A stretch of DNA of 64,000 nucleotides from Porphyra umbilicalis (GCA_002049455.2 KV918809.1:124001-188000), one strand, 5' to 3'. Numbered from the stretch's first letter, positions 1 to 12,336 are shown. Notes: a model not told the origin generated them from the letters alone. Program-made: numbers and translations.

Positions 1-14
1 TGTTGGCCACCGCG

Positions 15-175
15 TCCGCGACGCACAGTCAGCGGCACGGGTTGCGCTACTCGTCGGCGTTGGCGCCGGCCGCGTGCTGCACCTGGTTGGCGACGCGGCG
101 TGCTGTGACGCCGGCGTCGACGCTGGCCGCGTGCAGCACCTGGTTGGCCACCGCGCACCGTGGCGTCATCAGTGG
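15..175. repeat. Short degenerate tandem repeat
   Basis: Units of roughly 50-60 bases recur, built around the words GGCCGCGTG and CACCTGGTTGGC (near 70, 90, 125, 140 and 150). All six frames stay open for long stretches because of base composition, so I call no gene. From 176 to about 1380 I see only GC-rich sequence with no recognisable protein or RNA. Confidence 0.45.
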
Positions 176-1384
176 TGCCACCGTCGACGCGTGTGCGCCT
201 CCGTCACTGCCGTGCGTGACGCGGACGACCGACGGGACGCGGACGACCTGTTGGGACGCGCACGGCCAGTGAGAAGCGGACGGCCCGTCGGACGCTTGTG
301 AGTGTGGGCGGACCTGCAGCAACGGCCGCGGGCGGGGCGACGGCAGCGCCGGATTGAGGGCGTCTGGGCTCGTCTATTGCCTCGGCGCCGTCTATTTCGT
401 CGGCGCCGACCCCCTCGCGGGCGTGTGCGTGTTGGAGGTCGGGAAGGTGCACGCGTCCCGCTGGCGCGCCGCCGCCACGCACGTGCGGCTGGCGGTGGTG
501 CACCGGCAGGGGGCGTCGAGCTGGGACGCCGGTGACGCTGACGTGTGTGTCAAGTATGTCGCTTTCATTTTCATGCGATAGAGATTGTGCGACTGTTTTT
601 TCTCTGCTGCTTCGTGGTGGTTGACAGGCGTCTTCGCAAAAGCCAGGAGCTCCGTAAGAGATAGACAGAATCAGGCGCTGGTCGGGAGTGGAGAAGAAGT
701 GGGATTTACTCGTTTCAGTTCACTGTAAATGGCTAAGACACGGACGCTCCGATTGGCATGCGTCACCTCGTCAGCATGCCACTTTCGTGATGACACCATC
801 GAAGCCGACTGTGACTCTAGCGGGCACCGCGGCCGAGTCCCGACGCTGTGGAACGGCGGCCGGACCTGGCTGACGACGACCTCCTGCCCGCATCCGCGGG
901 TCGCGGTGCCGACGCGATACAAGTGTCTCACACGGTGCTGTGCCAAGCGACGCCGCACAACCCCAGCCACGGCTCGTCGGAGCGCGCCGTCGTGCCCGGC
1001 GACTCGCAGCGTGTGTGGTCATGGACGCCTCTGTGGCGCGTGGCGGCCGCAGCGGCAGCGGCGCTGGCTGCAGCCTTTTGCCGCCTCTGGCTGTGACAGG
1101 CGGACGAGGCAGGCGGCGGCCGACACTTCGCGGTCCGCGGTGGACGCCGTGCTTGGCCGCAGTACTTCTCTGGTCAACACTGGGGCGCAGCGCTTCCGCC
1201 CGCGACCCCTTCCCGCACCCCTGTCGTCCTCGACCCGTCCCGCGCGGCGCTGGCGCTGGTCGGGGTGCGCGCGACACGAAGGCGACGGTACGCCAGAGTG
1301 GCGCCTGCGGCGCACGCGGCGGTGACGGAGGAGGAAGTGTCCGTGGCAGCGGGGCGGGAGGCGCCAACAGAGTGCCAAGAACGC

Positions 1385-2000
1385 GCTCCACGGCGCATGC
1401 CGCGTCTGCTTCGCCGTGTGCGTGGCAGCGGCCACAACGTCGGTATCGACAACACCGCATTGTCGACGACCACGTCGGCGTCGACAAGCACGTCATTGGC
1501 AACGACTGCGGCGCCAACAACGCTCTCCCCGACGCATGCCGCGTCTGCTTCGCCGTGTGCGTGGCAGCGGCCACAACGTCGGCGTCGACACGCACCGCAT
1601 TGTCAACGACCACGTTGGCGTCGACGCGCACCGCGTTGTCAACGACCACGTCGGCGTCGACAAGCAAGTCATTGGCAACGACGGCGGCACCAACAACGTG
1701 CCCCACGCACGTGCCGCGTCTTCTTCGCCCTGTGCGTAGCGGCGGCCACAACGTCGGCTTCGACACGCACCGCATTGTCAACGACCACGTCTGCGTCGAC
1801 AAGCACGTCATTGGCAAAGACGGCGGCGCTGATAGTGTGGAGAGAACGCGGTCCACGGCGCGTGCAACGTCTGCTTCGCCGTGTGCGTCGTGGCGGCGGC
1901 CACGACGTCGGCGTCGACAAGCACCACATCGGCAGCGGCCAGGTCGACTGCCTTGCCCATGACCACGTCAGCCTCAAGACGCACGTCGTCGTCGACACCT
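1385..2000. repeat. Minisatellite with units of about 140-170 bases
   Basis: A block starting CGCGTCTGCTTCGCCGTGTG recurs near 1400, 1540, 1710 and 1865. Each copy is followed by runs of a shorter sub-unit of the type ACGACCACGTCGGCGTCGAC, about 30 bases long. Units differ in length and sequence, so the array is old or fast evolving. Frames on both strands are long and low in complexity (for example the 361-codon minus frame 771-1856), which I read as a by-product of the repeat. 2001-2222 holds nothing I can identify. Confidence 0.65.
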
Positions 2001-2222
2001 GCGGCGTTCCGTTTTTCGCTGTGTGTGTGACCGGGGCGTCGACAGTAAGCGCATAAGAAAAACATTTCCGGCTACGCGTTCCTCTCCGAAGCAACCGCGA
2101 CTCGCCGCCACCCCCCCATCCACCACATCACCCGCCTCCGCACGCTACTGTCCTCAGCCCCACCAGTCCCTTGCAATGTACAGCCGCTCCCCCTGAACTG
2201 CCTTCCTCCCGCAAGCAAGCGC

Positions 2223-4292
2223 TCAGCCCGGCACGGGGCCCACTCGGATGCCCTCCTCCTCGTCTTCCTCCTCATCCTCCTCCTCTTCCTCCTCCTCATC
2301 CGCCTCGTCGTCATCCCCGTGCACCGGGCGGTCCGCTGGTGCCCCGGCCGCCGCCAGCGCGTCGTCCCACACGTCCTCGCCCCCCAGATTGCTCGACGCC
2401 AGCACCGCAGTCGCCACCGCGTGCTCGCCAATCCACTTCTTCACCAACCGCGCAATGAGCTGCAACAGGTTCTTGTTCGAGTGCGTCACGCGGCGCGACA
2501 CCAACTGCTCCGCAACCTCCGCAGGCGAGACGCACCACAGGTGACGCTGAGCCCTAGCAGCAAGTTGTCCTCCGCCGCCCCGACCATCTCCTCCTCCATC
2601 GCCTGAAAGGTCCCAGCGTGCTCCGCGAGGGCGCCCTTGAACACGGTCTGCGCAACCTGCCGCGCTGTCAACCGGCTCACCGCCGCAGACTCAAACACCA
2701 CCGCAGTGTCGAACTGCGCGCGCGCGCCCTCCTTCCACGTCAGGTGGAAGGGAACCACAGGCACGGCAGGCCCTGCCCCCCCGGGGCCAGCGTTGAAAGC
2801 GCCGCCGACGATGGGCCCCCCCCCCCCCGCCCCCACGAGCAGGAGCCTGCGACTGCGGCACACCGGTCATCGCCAAGCGGACGACACCATCAGCTGCGCG
2901 GAGAGCATTGCGCTCCATCAGGCTGCGGTGCTCGCGTCGCATCTGCCCGACGGAGAGCGCTGGTTGGTTCGGTCGCCCACCGGCGGCCGTCGCGCTTGTG
3001 ACAAGCGACCCAGCCGAGAGCGTCGACCCTCTGACGCCTGGTGTCTGGTCGCCCCCACCAGACGTCCCCCCCCTCCCCCCGCCCTCCGCGCTGCCCGTTC
3101 CTGATGACGACGAACGGCGCCCCCGACCAGTCGGCGACGACAGCGCTCCCCGCCCCCGCACTCGACGGCCACCGGCTCCGGGTTGCGCCTCCCTTGTGCG
3201 CGCGGGGCTCGTTCCACCGGGTGACCCTCCAAAGAGAATTATCTCTTCGTCGTCTGCCGCCGCCGCATCTCCTCCGTCGCCGCCGCCACTGCTCGGGCCA
3301 GCCACCGCGCCGCCTCCGCGGCCGTCGCCTCGCGGTACTGGAGGGGTACCGCCACCGCCGCCCGCCGCGGCGCCGCCACCGCCGCCCGCCGCGGCGCCGG
3401 CACCACCGCCGCGGCCGTCTCCCGCGGTCGCAGCGCCTGCCGCCGCGCCGGCCACACCGCCGCCGTCTCCTGCTGCCGCCGCAGCCCCACGGACGCGCCC
3501 CTCTCCCCCCCCCCCCCCCCCCCCCTCCCACCGCGCCCGCCACGCCCGCCACGCCCGCCGCGACCGCCGCGCCCACCGCGCCCACCGCGCCCGCCACGCC
3601 CGCCCGTCCACCTGGCCCGCCGCGAGCTGCAGCAGCAGCCCCCCGCCCGCCGCCACGCCCACCCCTTGCTGCCGCCGCCCCCTCTGCAGCGCCCACAAGC
3701 GCCGCCCCAACGGCCGTCTGGTTCGGATCGGCGAGTGCGCCGACCATGCCGTCGAAAACGCCCGGTTGTCAGCGTGGTTCGTGGCAGCCACAATGCCCTC
3801 GTCTGACATCAGGTCGGCCGCGCCGATGGGGTCAAGACCGGCGTCGTGGAGGTTGGCGATCAGCTCGGCCGCCGCCGAAGCAGACTGCTGTCTGTCCGAC
3901 CACTCCTTCCAGCACGCCACATAATGCGCGCGCAGCCACTCTGCGACAATCGTGTCGGTCACAGCGCTGCAGACAAAGTCAGAACGAGACAGCGGTGGCG
4001 CCAAACGGCGGCGCGTCACGTTGCCGGTCTTGGGGTCCATCTGGAACCGGTCCGGAGACAGGACCATCGTGTCAACCCGGTGACCAACGCGGTTGCACTT
4101 CGAGCACTTGGCCGTGCAGCAGCACGCCAGCGCGAAGCACGCGCCCTCTTTGGCAAAGGGGTGCTCCGCCGGCAGCTTGTGTCGGCACGGCGGCGACTTC
4201 ATACGACACGTCCGCTGCGTGTGGGAGCCGGTGCGGGGAAGGCCACTCCCGTCATCGCCCAACTCGAAGCCGCAAAGCAAGCATTTGCCCAT
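2223..4292 (-). CDS. Zinc-cluster protein with acidic tail; frame interrupted
   Basis: I do not recognise the family. From the ATG at 4292 the protein opens with a Cys/His-rich module (CLLCG, a TGSHTQRTC stretch, CRHK, then CSKCNRVGHR), typical of zinc binding. A helical segment follows (IVAEWLRAHYVACWKEW), then a long Ala/Gly/Pro-rich linker, then a region that reads as folded (SVGQMRREHRSLMERNALR; FHLTWKEGARAQFDTAVVF). The end is a helix (NKNLLQLIARLVKKW) and a run of about 25 acidic residues before the stop at 2223. The parts lie in different frames of one strand. Apparent shifts fall near 3755, in the C21 run at 3505-3525, in the C13 run at 2816-2828, and near 2530. Most sit in homopolymers and may be sequence errors. 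It could be a host DNA-binding protein or a transposon accessory gene. Confidence 0.5.
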
Positions 4293-4340
4293 GGCTCCAA
4301 AACGATGCCCTTCCTCACTCTCCCTCCCCCGCCACACCGT

Positions 4341-4432
4341 GCGTCCCGCGACCCTCCCCCGCCTCGTCACCCGTCCCGCGACCCTCCCCCGCCTCGTCGC
4401 CCGTCCCGCGACCCTCCCCCGCCTCGTAGAAA
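4341..4432. repeat. 30-bp tandem repeat, three copies
   Basis: Three nearly perfect copies of a 30-base unit (core CGTCCCGCGACCCTCCCCC) lie just upstream of the zinc-cluster gene. From 4433 to 5719 I see no gene. That stretch carries a pair of related words at about 5110 and 5270 (GCACGAAGTGG...GCACGTT) and lower GC than its surroundings. Confidence 0.6.
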
Positions 4433-5719
4433 GCCTCAGTACGAAGCACCGCACGTCCCACGGCACCCAGAAAAACAGGGGCGCCTTCACCGGCTGGGCG
4501 ACGACCGCTCTCCCACGCCGAGGCCCTTGAGCAAATAGACCCCAACCGGCACGCGTCCATCTGGTCGATGGGCACCGCCCCGTGTGCGTCAGGGTACGGC
4601 TCCCTTGTAGGCCGCATCCGTCGGTGCTGCTGACGCACGGCGCTGAGAAAAAGAACAGGGCCGACGCCGAGTGGGAACGGCCGGACAATACGCCGGTGAG
4701 CGAAGGCCACACACACGGAGATATGGCAAACGTGTGGCTCGGCGTGGCAGGGGGGACGAGGTGCAATCGGACAAGGGGCCCGCGTCGCTGCAGAAATGCG
4801 CTTATGAGAAACTGTGGCCGTGGAGAGGGGAGGGGGGAGGCACGAAGCGCCATGACGGACCTCATGGCGATCTACGGGCCTCACGAGAGCACGGGCGCCC
4901 TGTCGAGAGGCTCGATCCACCGGCAAACGCTTGTGGCCCGGTCCCTTTCTGCACGAACCTTGTCAATGGCGCGTCCAATCAGAGCATGCCAGGTCCACGC
5001 ATATCCGATCGTGTGACGGTGACGGAGCACTGCCGCCGCTGCCGACTTTCTTGTAGCCCTCCTTTTTTAAGATTTGCATCCCCGCATTAGCGATTGCACA
5101 CCGCCGCCTGGAGCACGAAGTGGCGCACGTTTGGTCCGAGGGGGGTGCGGCGGGCCTCGATTAGAGCAGTGAAATTTGACGAAATCTGACCACCTGCTCT
5201 GACAGTGCCTGAGGGTGACCCCTAATGAATCGGGTTAAGCGTTTGCCACACAGATCCACCCGGCAGGCGCACGAAGTGGAGCACGTTGTGTCAGATCCTC
5301 ATCCTGGCCGCTCCACGAATTCAATCGGTCCACCTCACTAAGGCCCCGGACCAAGGATCGCGCCGCGATCCGCGATCGCCGCTGTGCGCACACGAGATTC
5401 GGCCTCAGACCCTAGCATTCACCCTCGTGATGCGGCTCTCTGTCAGCAAACATGATGTCCGGTCAAATTGAACACCCCCCCTTGGCCCTCCTGGAGGGGG
5501 TCAAACGTGCACCGCCGACAGAGGGGGTCCATTTTTTGTGGAAGTGCCATAGTTGGGTCATGACTTTTGGCATCCCATTTAACGTATCTTTGTGGGAAAT
5601 CGAGAGAACTCGTCAGAGTGGCATGTAAGTCACCTGCCCAGCCAACCAGCAATCCTGTTTCCTGGCCGACCTTCTGCGCCTGTGTGCACGTGTAGCACGA
5701 CGCTACCCCCCAAAGCACC

Positions 5720-6859
5720 ATGGTTGCAATTGAGGACTACTCCATTGGCCGCCTGATGATGTCCCGACGTCGCCTGCGCCGTGAGTTACTTGTGCGGCTT
5801 CACGGTAGGGAGGACGTGGTTGACTTGGGACTTGTTGTTCTACGGTTTTCGCGCGTGAGGCGGGACATTTCGCGGTGTGTCGCACGCACGAGAGCTGTGT
5901 CTAGCTCTTCCTTCAACATCAACTCTTTTTCCACGGAAGAGTCTTTATCTCTTTTTCGTTTCAAACCTGCCGACGTGGGACGCTTGGCTGGCCTGCTTGA
6001 GGTTCAGGGCGGGTCGTCACGCCGTCGCTACAAGGCGACACCTGTGGAGCAGCTTTGTGTGGTCCTCCGTTGCCTCTCCTCCCCCGCACGCTGGCGCGAC
6101 CTGGAGATCCTCTTCGGTAGAGGTCGCTCTTCCGTGTGTTAGTTGTTCTACGAAGCGATTGAGCAGCTGGACGTGCGCTGGAGCGGTATGCTCTGCTCGT
6201 GGCGGGGGGACCTCATGGAGGAGCGTGCGGTAATGTACGCACAGCGCGTATTTGAGAAGGGCGGGGCGCTGGACAACTGTGTTGTTTTCATTGATGGGAC
6301 GGGTCTTTTTGTAGCGCGTCCCGGCGGGGCTCTGCAGCGCAGCGTCTGCAGCGGCCACAAGCGCACCCACATGCTCAAGTTTCAAACGGTGACCACACCC
6401 GACGGTTTGATTTTCCACTTTTACGGGCCTGTCACTGGCCGGCGGCACGACATTACCATGTACTGCAAGGCGGGAACGGACGACATGCTGCAGGCGGGCC
6501 TCCACATAGGCGGCATCCAGGATTGCATCTACGGCGACAAGGCCTACTTGATTCGTCCATGGCTGCAGGTTGCCTTCCCGGCGCCGCTGGGGGGCGAGGC
6601 GGACGCCGACGAAGACACCCAGAACACTGACATGGCCGGCCTCCGAGTGCTTGTCGAGTGGGGATACAAAGAGGTGAAGCAGGTGTTTACAAGTTTGGAC
6701 TTCAAGCGCAAGCTCAAGATCCGGGAGGGCCCCGTTGCGCTCGTGTACCGGTGCGCCGCCTTGCTTTAGAATATGCGTACCTGTCTGTATGGGAGCCAGA
6801 CTGCCTCTTTTATCCGCTGCGACCCCCCGGACTTGGAGAAATATTTGAGCATCGAGTGA
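5720..6859 (+). pseudogene. PIF/Harbinger-type transposase with two in-frame amber stops
   Basis: This is a DDE nuclease of the Harbinger type (DDE_Tnp_4-like), which cuts and pastes its own element. An N-terminal helix-turn-helix-like part (residues about 70-140; LCVVLRCLSSPARWRDLE, then FGRGRSS) leads into the catalytic core. The core has FIDGT (first Asp, codon near 6293), GHKRTHMLKFQ, GPVTGRRHD, YGDKAYLI (second Asp, near 6536) and a Glu in WGYKEVKQVF. The family's usual C-terminus is also there (NMRTCLYGSQTASF, then DPPDLEKYL). One frame runs through the whole length but is cut by TAG at 6140-6142 and TAG at 6767-6769, each with clear homology on both sides, before the TGA at 6857-6859. 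It is probably a dead or read-through copy of a DNA transposon. It converges on the Myb-like gene 7600-8700. I could not delimit terminal repeats. Confidence 0.85.
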
Positions 6860-7599
6860 TTGTGAGCGAAGTTGGTGTGCTTCTTGTTCTTTTCCTTCTA
6901 GAGCCCTTCGCCTCACAACATGTGTAATGTGCGCGTCTACCGTGGCTGGAACAGCAGCTGGCGCCGCCTCCTCCCGCCCCTACTCACACACATGGACGCA
7001 TATTACGGACGTCACAGAGCATGGAAGGGCTGAGGACGCTGCCATCACAGCCACAAGGTCAGCTGACGTACTCCCCGTTGCCACTGTGCCCCCCCCACAG
7101 CCCCTCTACCGCAGCCCCGTGCAGCCCCCCACTACCCTTCTGTAATCAGCTCACACGCCGTGACACACCTTTTTGTTTTACCGCCACACCCGGCACCCCG
7201 TCCATCCACAGCCGGCACGCCCTGGCCCGCTCACGGCTACCCCCCGCCACCCTCATCCCCCACCTGTCTTCGAACTGCCCGCCCTGACCCCCTCACTGCC
7301 GCGCCCCCCCGCCCCGGCTCAGTGTCCGGCCTTAGCTCGCACGCTCTGACCCAGTCACCGCCGCTCTCCGTCTCCCCCGGTCCCCACCAGTACTCAAATT
7401 GCACGCCCTGAAACGGTCACGGCTGACCCCCGGCCCCTCCGTCCCCCGCCAGCATGCACCTCGCCCGTCCTGACCCATTCAAAGCATGGTTAGTCGAGAA
7501 ACACAATGAAAATTCCAAACTCTACCTGAAGGATATCTACTCGGAAGTCTCCGTCCCCAGCTTCCCTCTTCCCCCCAAACCTCTCCCCCAACCGACTCC
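6860..7599. other. Intergenic, C/T-rich
   Basis: This lies between the two convergent Harbinger-type genes. It is pyrimidine-rich on the plus strand, with repeated CCCCTG/ACCCC words. I see no protein, RNA or terminal repeat. Confidence 0.4.
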
Positions 7600-8700
7600 C
7601 TACCCTAAGCGGCGCGCCAGAGCGGACATCAGGTCCAGCATCTTTGCTCGCTCCGCTCTGTCGGCCGCGGCGTTGGCAGCTGCACTCGCAGCGGCTTGGA
7701 CTCGGGCCGCCTCTTCAGTAGCGCGCTGCCTTGGCAACTGCTCTTGAACACGCTGCTCGTGCTGCAAGCGCAGCTCGTCGAGCTCCAGGCGCTTCTCCTC
7801 CGCCGCACAGTGTCTTTCTTGCGCCGCATGCCGTTCGCGCGCGCTCCGCTCCAACAGTTCAAATACCGCCTCGTCTTTTTCATCTTTCGCGTCCTCCCAC
7901 CGCCGTCGACGCGCTGCCGCGGGGCGCGGGGAGGGCTCCAACGGAGACGATGCCTCATCAGGAACCTCCGTGCCTCCGTCTGCAGCCGAGCCGCCCTCAT
8001 CTTTGGATACCACGCGGCGCTGGCCGCCGCCGACCCCGTCGCCTTCACAATTGGCCGCTGCAGGAGCAAAACCTCGCGCTGCCGCTCCCTTAGTTATAGC
8101 CACGGCCTCCCCACTCGCTTCACGGCGAGCCAATCGTCGGTTCATTGCGGACCGCCGCACCGTCTCGCCCGCTCGTAGCAGCGCCTAGTCCTTCTTGGAC
8201 TGCGTCCCCTTCGCCGCGGCAGCAAGTAGCTTGCTGTCCCGGATGGCCGAGTTGGCCTCGTCCAGCAAGCTGTTGACTTTTGTCTGCGTCTGCGACACTC
8301 CACCCCAAGATGCCGTGACGTTGTCTTGCTTGTTGAACTTGCGCAGCATATTACAAAAAGTGTCCTTCATTGTCCTCCCGTCCGTTTCAAAAGGGCGGCG
8401 GGGATGCTCGTTAAACAATTTCGCCGCCCTCTCGTACATCTGCTCCCCCCGGCCCCACTCGGCCAGATGCGCACCAATTGTCGTGACCGCCGTTGCACAA
8501 AGAAGGTCCGTGTCTGCTCCAGGCCACGTCCGCCGCTTCTTGCGCGGCGTCAGCAGCTCCTCAGGTTCTTCCTTGTCCAACGGAACAGGCGAGGGAGATG
8601 TTGCCGAGGCGTTGACTTGACTGTTGACAACTGGGGCGGGTTCTGGGCCTTCGCAGCCCGAAACCGACGCCCTGCAATCGCCGGCGTCGGACGAGCTCAT
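7600..8700 (-). pseudogene. Myb/SANT-like partner gene of Harbinger element, one amber stop
   Basis: From the ATG at 8700 (MSSSDAGD) a short acidic, Pro-rich lead goes into a Myb/SANT-like domain: KKRRTWPGADTDLLCATAV, then FETDGRTMKDTFCNMLRKF, then LLDEANSAIRD. The frame meets TAG at 8185-8187 and continues in the same frame into a basic linker and a long Glu/Arg/Gln coiled coil (AEEKRLELDELRLQHEQRV) ending at 7600. This trihelix-plus-coiled-coil plan is that of the DNA-binding protein many Harbinger elements carry beside the nuclease. It faces the transposase 5720-6859 tail to tail. Alternatives are a host trihelix factor, or that only the part up to 8185 is made. The homology call rests on pattern, not on a search. 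Confidence 0.65.
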
Positions 8701-8775
8701 GACGAGAGCACCGAAGGCACGCGCCCAAGATGTACACCAAAGCGCAGCGGCGGCGATTACCGGCAGCAGCGTCGC

Positions 8776-9355
8776 CGCCAAAAACGACCACGGAGGACAC
8801 GCTCACGTGCCACGTTGGTCCCACCGACGTACCAGAAGAGATGACCGACGCCGACGCGACCACGTTGACCGTCATCGGCACCGGCACGGCCGCCGCAGCC
8901 GACAAAAAAAGAGTGGTCGGCGCCGCCTTCGCGGCCACCGTCTTGATGACCGCCACCGAAAACGTTCACCCGAAAACCGCAAACAGCAGCAGCAACGCCC
9001 ACGCGCCCGGCGCGAGCACTTCCACGCACCACAACACCCCCACCGACACGTTTCACAGAAGCGGCTTCTCCAACATGTCCGCCAACATGTCCGCCGTCGC
9101 CTTCTTGAGCGTCTCGAACAAGCCGAGAAAGTACTTGACGCCAGGCAGCGGCAGTCCCACCGCAACGGCCGCCAACACGAGCTTCACCAGCGATACGACC
9201 ACGGCGGGCACGCCGACATGCCTCGTCGGGCGCGCCGACATACCAGGCACGACGACCGACGCCGACGCGACCGCGTCAACCGTCCTAGGCACCGGCACGG
9301 CCGCCGCGGCCGACAAAAAAAAGTGGTCAGCGCCGCCTTTGCGGCCACAGGTCTG
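8776..9355. repeat. Imperfect direct duplication, about 170 bp
   Basis: 8776-8945 and 9180-9345 are diverged direct copies. They share GACCGACGCCGACGCGACC, CACCGGCACGGCCGCCGC and a poly-A run followed by GTGGTC. A plus-strand frame at 8730-9359 (209 codons, Thr/Ala-rich, repeating GTGTAAAADKK) spans both copies. It has no recognisable domain and the minus strand is equally open, so I leave it as a possible but unsupported gene. Confidence 0.55.
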
Positions 9356-10846
9356 TTAGAGACTGCCCCTTCTCCCCCGCCCGTGCCGTCCACAGGAGCC
9401 CCGTGACACGCCCCCGGGTGGGACCCCAAATCCCGTCCAAGTAAAATGCGAGCGCCACCATCGTGTCCGAGACTGCGGCAAACCGTGCGGACAGGCTGCT
9501 CTGCAACCCCACCCGCGCCGCCAGAGGGAGCTCGAGGAAGAATGTATCCAATGTGGGTCGTAATGTGGCGAAGAGGCCCGCATAGGACGAGAGAGGTGCC
9601 TCGTCGGACTCGAGCAAGGCCACTACTGCCGCCAGCACCTTGAGAAAGGGCGTGGATTGGTGAATAGAGTCCCGACTGGTTGGCTCGAGAGTAGTTGTCA
9701 CCCTGTCGGGGACAGGATACGGGTTGTCTGAGTGGGCATTCGACAGGAGGGTGTGCCGCAGTGCGGGTAGATTTTCTTGAACCCCCGATATGGTTACGGC
9801 CTCGCCAGCCCACCGTGTCCGACTGTACGACTTGAGGCACCGAATACGCTGCCCTCTGTTCAACATGACCGCCACCGTCGACGCGTGCAGAGCACGTGCT
9901 CGACCACACCGCATAAAAAAATTGTTGCGCTCAGCGCGTGGCGCAGACCCGTATCGAATGGATTGAGCCGCGCCGCGTCTTGAGCGACCAGGTTACCAGC
10001 GTGTGCAGCACAGCCGTACCCAAAAATAAATGTGCCGTCAGCCATCCCATCGCGGCGCATGCGAACCATTGCGCTGGGAGAGTCGGACAACACCGCAGGA
10101 ATCCGCTCCTCGCAGAGCCGCCGCCAGCGCGGGGCCTGACCGGCGGCACCAACCCCGGCACTGCTCCCCATACGTGCCGCTGTAATGATTGGCTGGTTCG
10201 GGGAGGCCTTGAGGGCGCTGAGGAGATCTGCCCCCGTCGGGGTCTCTGCGCCCAGTCGTCTGGTGGCATAAATCAATGCCCGTGGGGTGTTGAACACAAA
10301 GTTGTAAACACCTTGACGGTTGACCGTTGCCCCGTCCATGGACACGGCGGCTGAGGCCGCCGACTTGAGATGGGCCACCGTCCGCTCTTCCGACTTGGCC
10401 GCCACGAGAGGCACATACGTTGACGCCAGCACACGGCGGTCGCCTGGACCTGTAAACCGCCCGCTCGAAACAGCTCCCAGCGCCGCCGCCCACGCCGGCG
10501 TGTCGAAAAACCCAAGGGGTAGGCACGACTCACACATCGCCTCGGTCCAGAGAAGGCGCCAATGGTTGAGCTCAGCCGTCGTCACTGGTCCTGGTTCACA
10601 ATTTGGTGCGTCGGGGGCGGGGTGCAGGTCAGCCATCATAGATGGGAAGTCACGCCGAGCGTGTTTACAATGAGCTAGATGATCCCGCGCTCTCGTCTTG
10701 TTGATCTTGATTCTCCACGAGCACCCCCGCCCCCGACACGACATCTTGCCAGGCGCACTGTCAAGGTCGACATACAGCCAGGTGCCGGTCCGCGCGTCAG
10801 GGGAAGGCGCGTGGCTGGCCGCCGGCTGCGCCGCCGGTCCATCCAT
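9327..10846 (-). pseudogene. hAT-superfamily transposase (BED finger + DUF659-like), truncated
   Basis: From the ATG at 10846 there is a BED-type zinc finger (CRGRGCSWRIK, then H-x3-C in DHLAHC). An RNase H-like core of the DUF659 kind follows: VSMDGATVNRQGVYNF (first acidic residue), PNQPIITAARMG, FGYGCAAHAGNLVAQD (the hallmark CAAH-x2-NL). Then comes SYSRTRWAGEAV, the TRW motif that precedes the helical insertion. Near 9915-9921 the frame changes at an A7 run. Adding one base joins the CAAH half to the TRW half, so this may be a sequence error. The frame stops at 9327 without the C-terminal hAT dimerisation segment, so the copy looks 3'-truncated, and the duplication at 8776-9355 abuts it. 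I found no terminal repeats or 8-bp target duplication. 10847-11280 shows nothing further. Confidence 0.8.
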
Positions 10847-11280
10847 AATGGGTCCGACGCGGCGCCACAAAGGTGCCTAGCCGCTGCGGGTGAGCTGGAG
10901 ATTGGCTCAGAAAACTGGGGGTGGGGACTCGAGGGGTATCAATAAAAGAAACAAGAGGCAGGGGAAAGGGGGGGGGGTGAGGTAGCGTGCTCGGAGTGCA
11001 AGTCAAGATCGATTGATGATGACGGGTAGAGGTTAGGACGTGACGTGCACGTCGCGGCGAAGGGGAACGCCGGGAGATCCTGGCGCTTCGTACCGGGCGC
11101 CAGCTCCACAGACCGGCTGCGATAGCCAATCAAATGGAGGACAGTGACACCACGTGGCGGGTCTCGAGAGGAAAGGGAAAGGAAATCCCTCTTTCTGGAA
11201 AACGGCCCTCACGACCCCTGGGCGCGCAAGAAGGAAATTTTCCGGAAAGTTCCCAACGTGTCGGTAAGATCGACATCACT

Positions 11281-12336
11281 ACCAGATCGGTTGCTTCGTC
11301 GCCGTTGCAACGGCCCTCGCTGCCAGCACCACCGTACCGCTCAGTTCTCGACCGGATCTTGGTCGTCCCCTCCCTTCCCCGCGCACACCTGTTGTCCCCG
11401 TCCTTGCCGTTGTCCCAGGCACGTATCCCCCCTCCCTTGCTTCCTTGGAGCGTGCCCTATATGAAGGTATGTAGACGCTGTGAGACGTCTTGCTATGATT
11501 TTTTTTATGCCAACCTTTGAGCTGGATATGTTCGGGAGGACGGAAGGGGGGGACGGGAGAGAGGCGCGGGAGGAGTACGAGGGAGGTGGAAGAGGAGAGG
11601 GGATGGAGACAGGGGACGGGGGCATCTCTCGCTGCGCCGCGTCCGCACTATCGGCGTACAGCCGGACGCCGCCCCCGCGACCTCTCCCGTCGGATTGGCC
11701 CATTTGGACGCCGCCGTCACGACCACCCGCTTCACGATCACCCAGATCCCTCTCCGTTGGAGAAGTGAGGAAGTTGGGAGTGTCCAACTGCCGGGTCGCT
11801 TTGTCTGAACTGGCCATTGACCTGTACACGCCGCTCTGCACTTCGCTCTGTTTCTGCACCTTATTCTCTGCTATGGTGTTTACCGTATGTTCCTGTACTT
11901 TTTCTGTCTACATCTGTCTGCTCTTCTTGTGCCTTGCCTTTTCTTTGCAGGGGGGGGAAGCGGGCGGGGGCTCGGGGCGTTCGTGCCGCTCGCTTCACCG
12001 GCTCATGTTAATTTCCACTTGCTTGATTGCACTTGACTGTAGGTTCACATGTCAGCACTAATAAATACCATTCAAATGAACTACTATAAGCAACAGTGTC
12101 AGAGGACGCAGAGGACCAATCAGGTGTGTGCTTACAGTGCATTGAGGAGCGTTGTGAGCCAACCAAAGTGCAACCTGATCCTGCTTTTCTCCTGGATCCC
12201 TGACGACGGGATGGCCCCCGCGACCGGAATACGGCGGGTCGACTTGGAGCTTACAAACGGACATATTTCTCCTGTGAGTGTTAGATCGGCGCTTTTCAAA
12301 GTGGCTGGATATCCAGGAAAATTTTCCCGTAGGGCG
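11281..12336 (+). repeat. Long direct repeat, copy 1
   Basis: About 1.05 kb that recurs at 13246-14258 with few differences. An extra stretch of about 40 bases lies near 11310-11345. Both copies hold the same open frame (11480-12061 here, 193 codons) with a hydrophobic C-terminal stretch (MVFTVCSCTFSVYICLLF), and both end at TTTCCCGTAGGGC. The conserved frame may only reflect recent duplication. The repeat ends in a 12-base palindrome CTGGATATCCAG next to CCCGTAGGG, and this reappears inverted at 12888-12921. Confidence 0.8.

Noticed and set aside
771-1856. 361-codon minus frame with repeated DVVVDNAV peptides
   Set aside because: The peptides mirror the DNA minisatellite and units are not all multiples of three; no start or domain supports a gene.
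5720-8700. Reassigned TAG as a sense codon in this organism
   Set aside because: The FG-GAP/ASPIC gene ends at a TAG exactly where its domain should end, so TAG works as a stop here.
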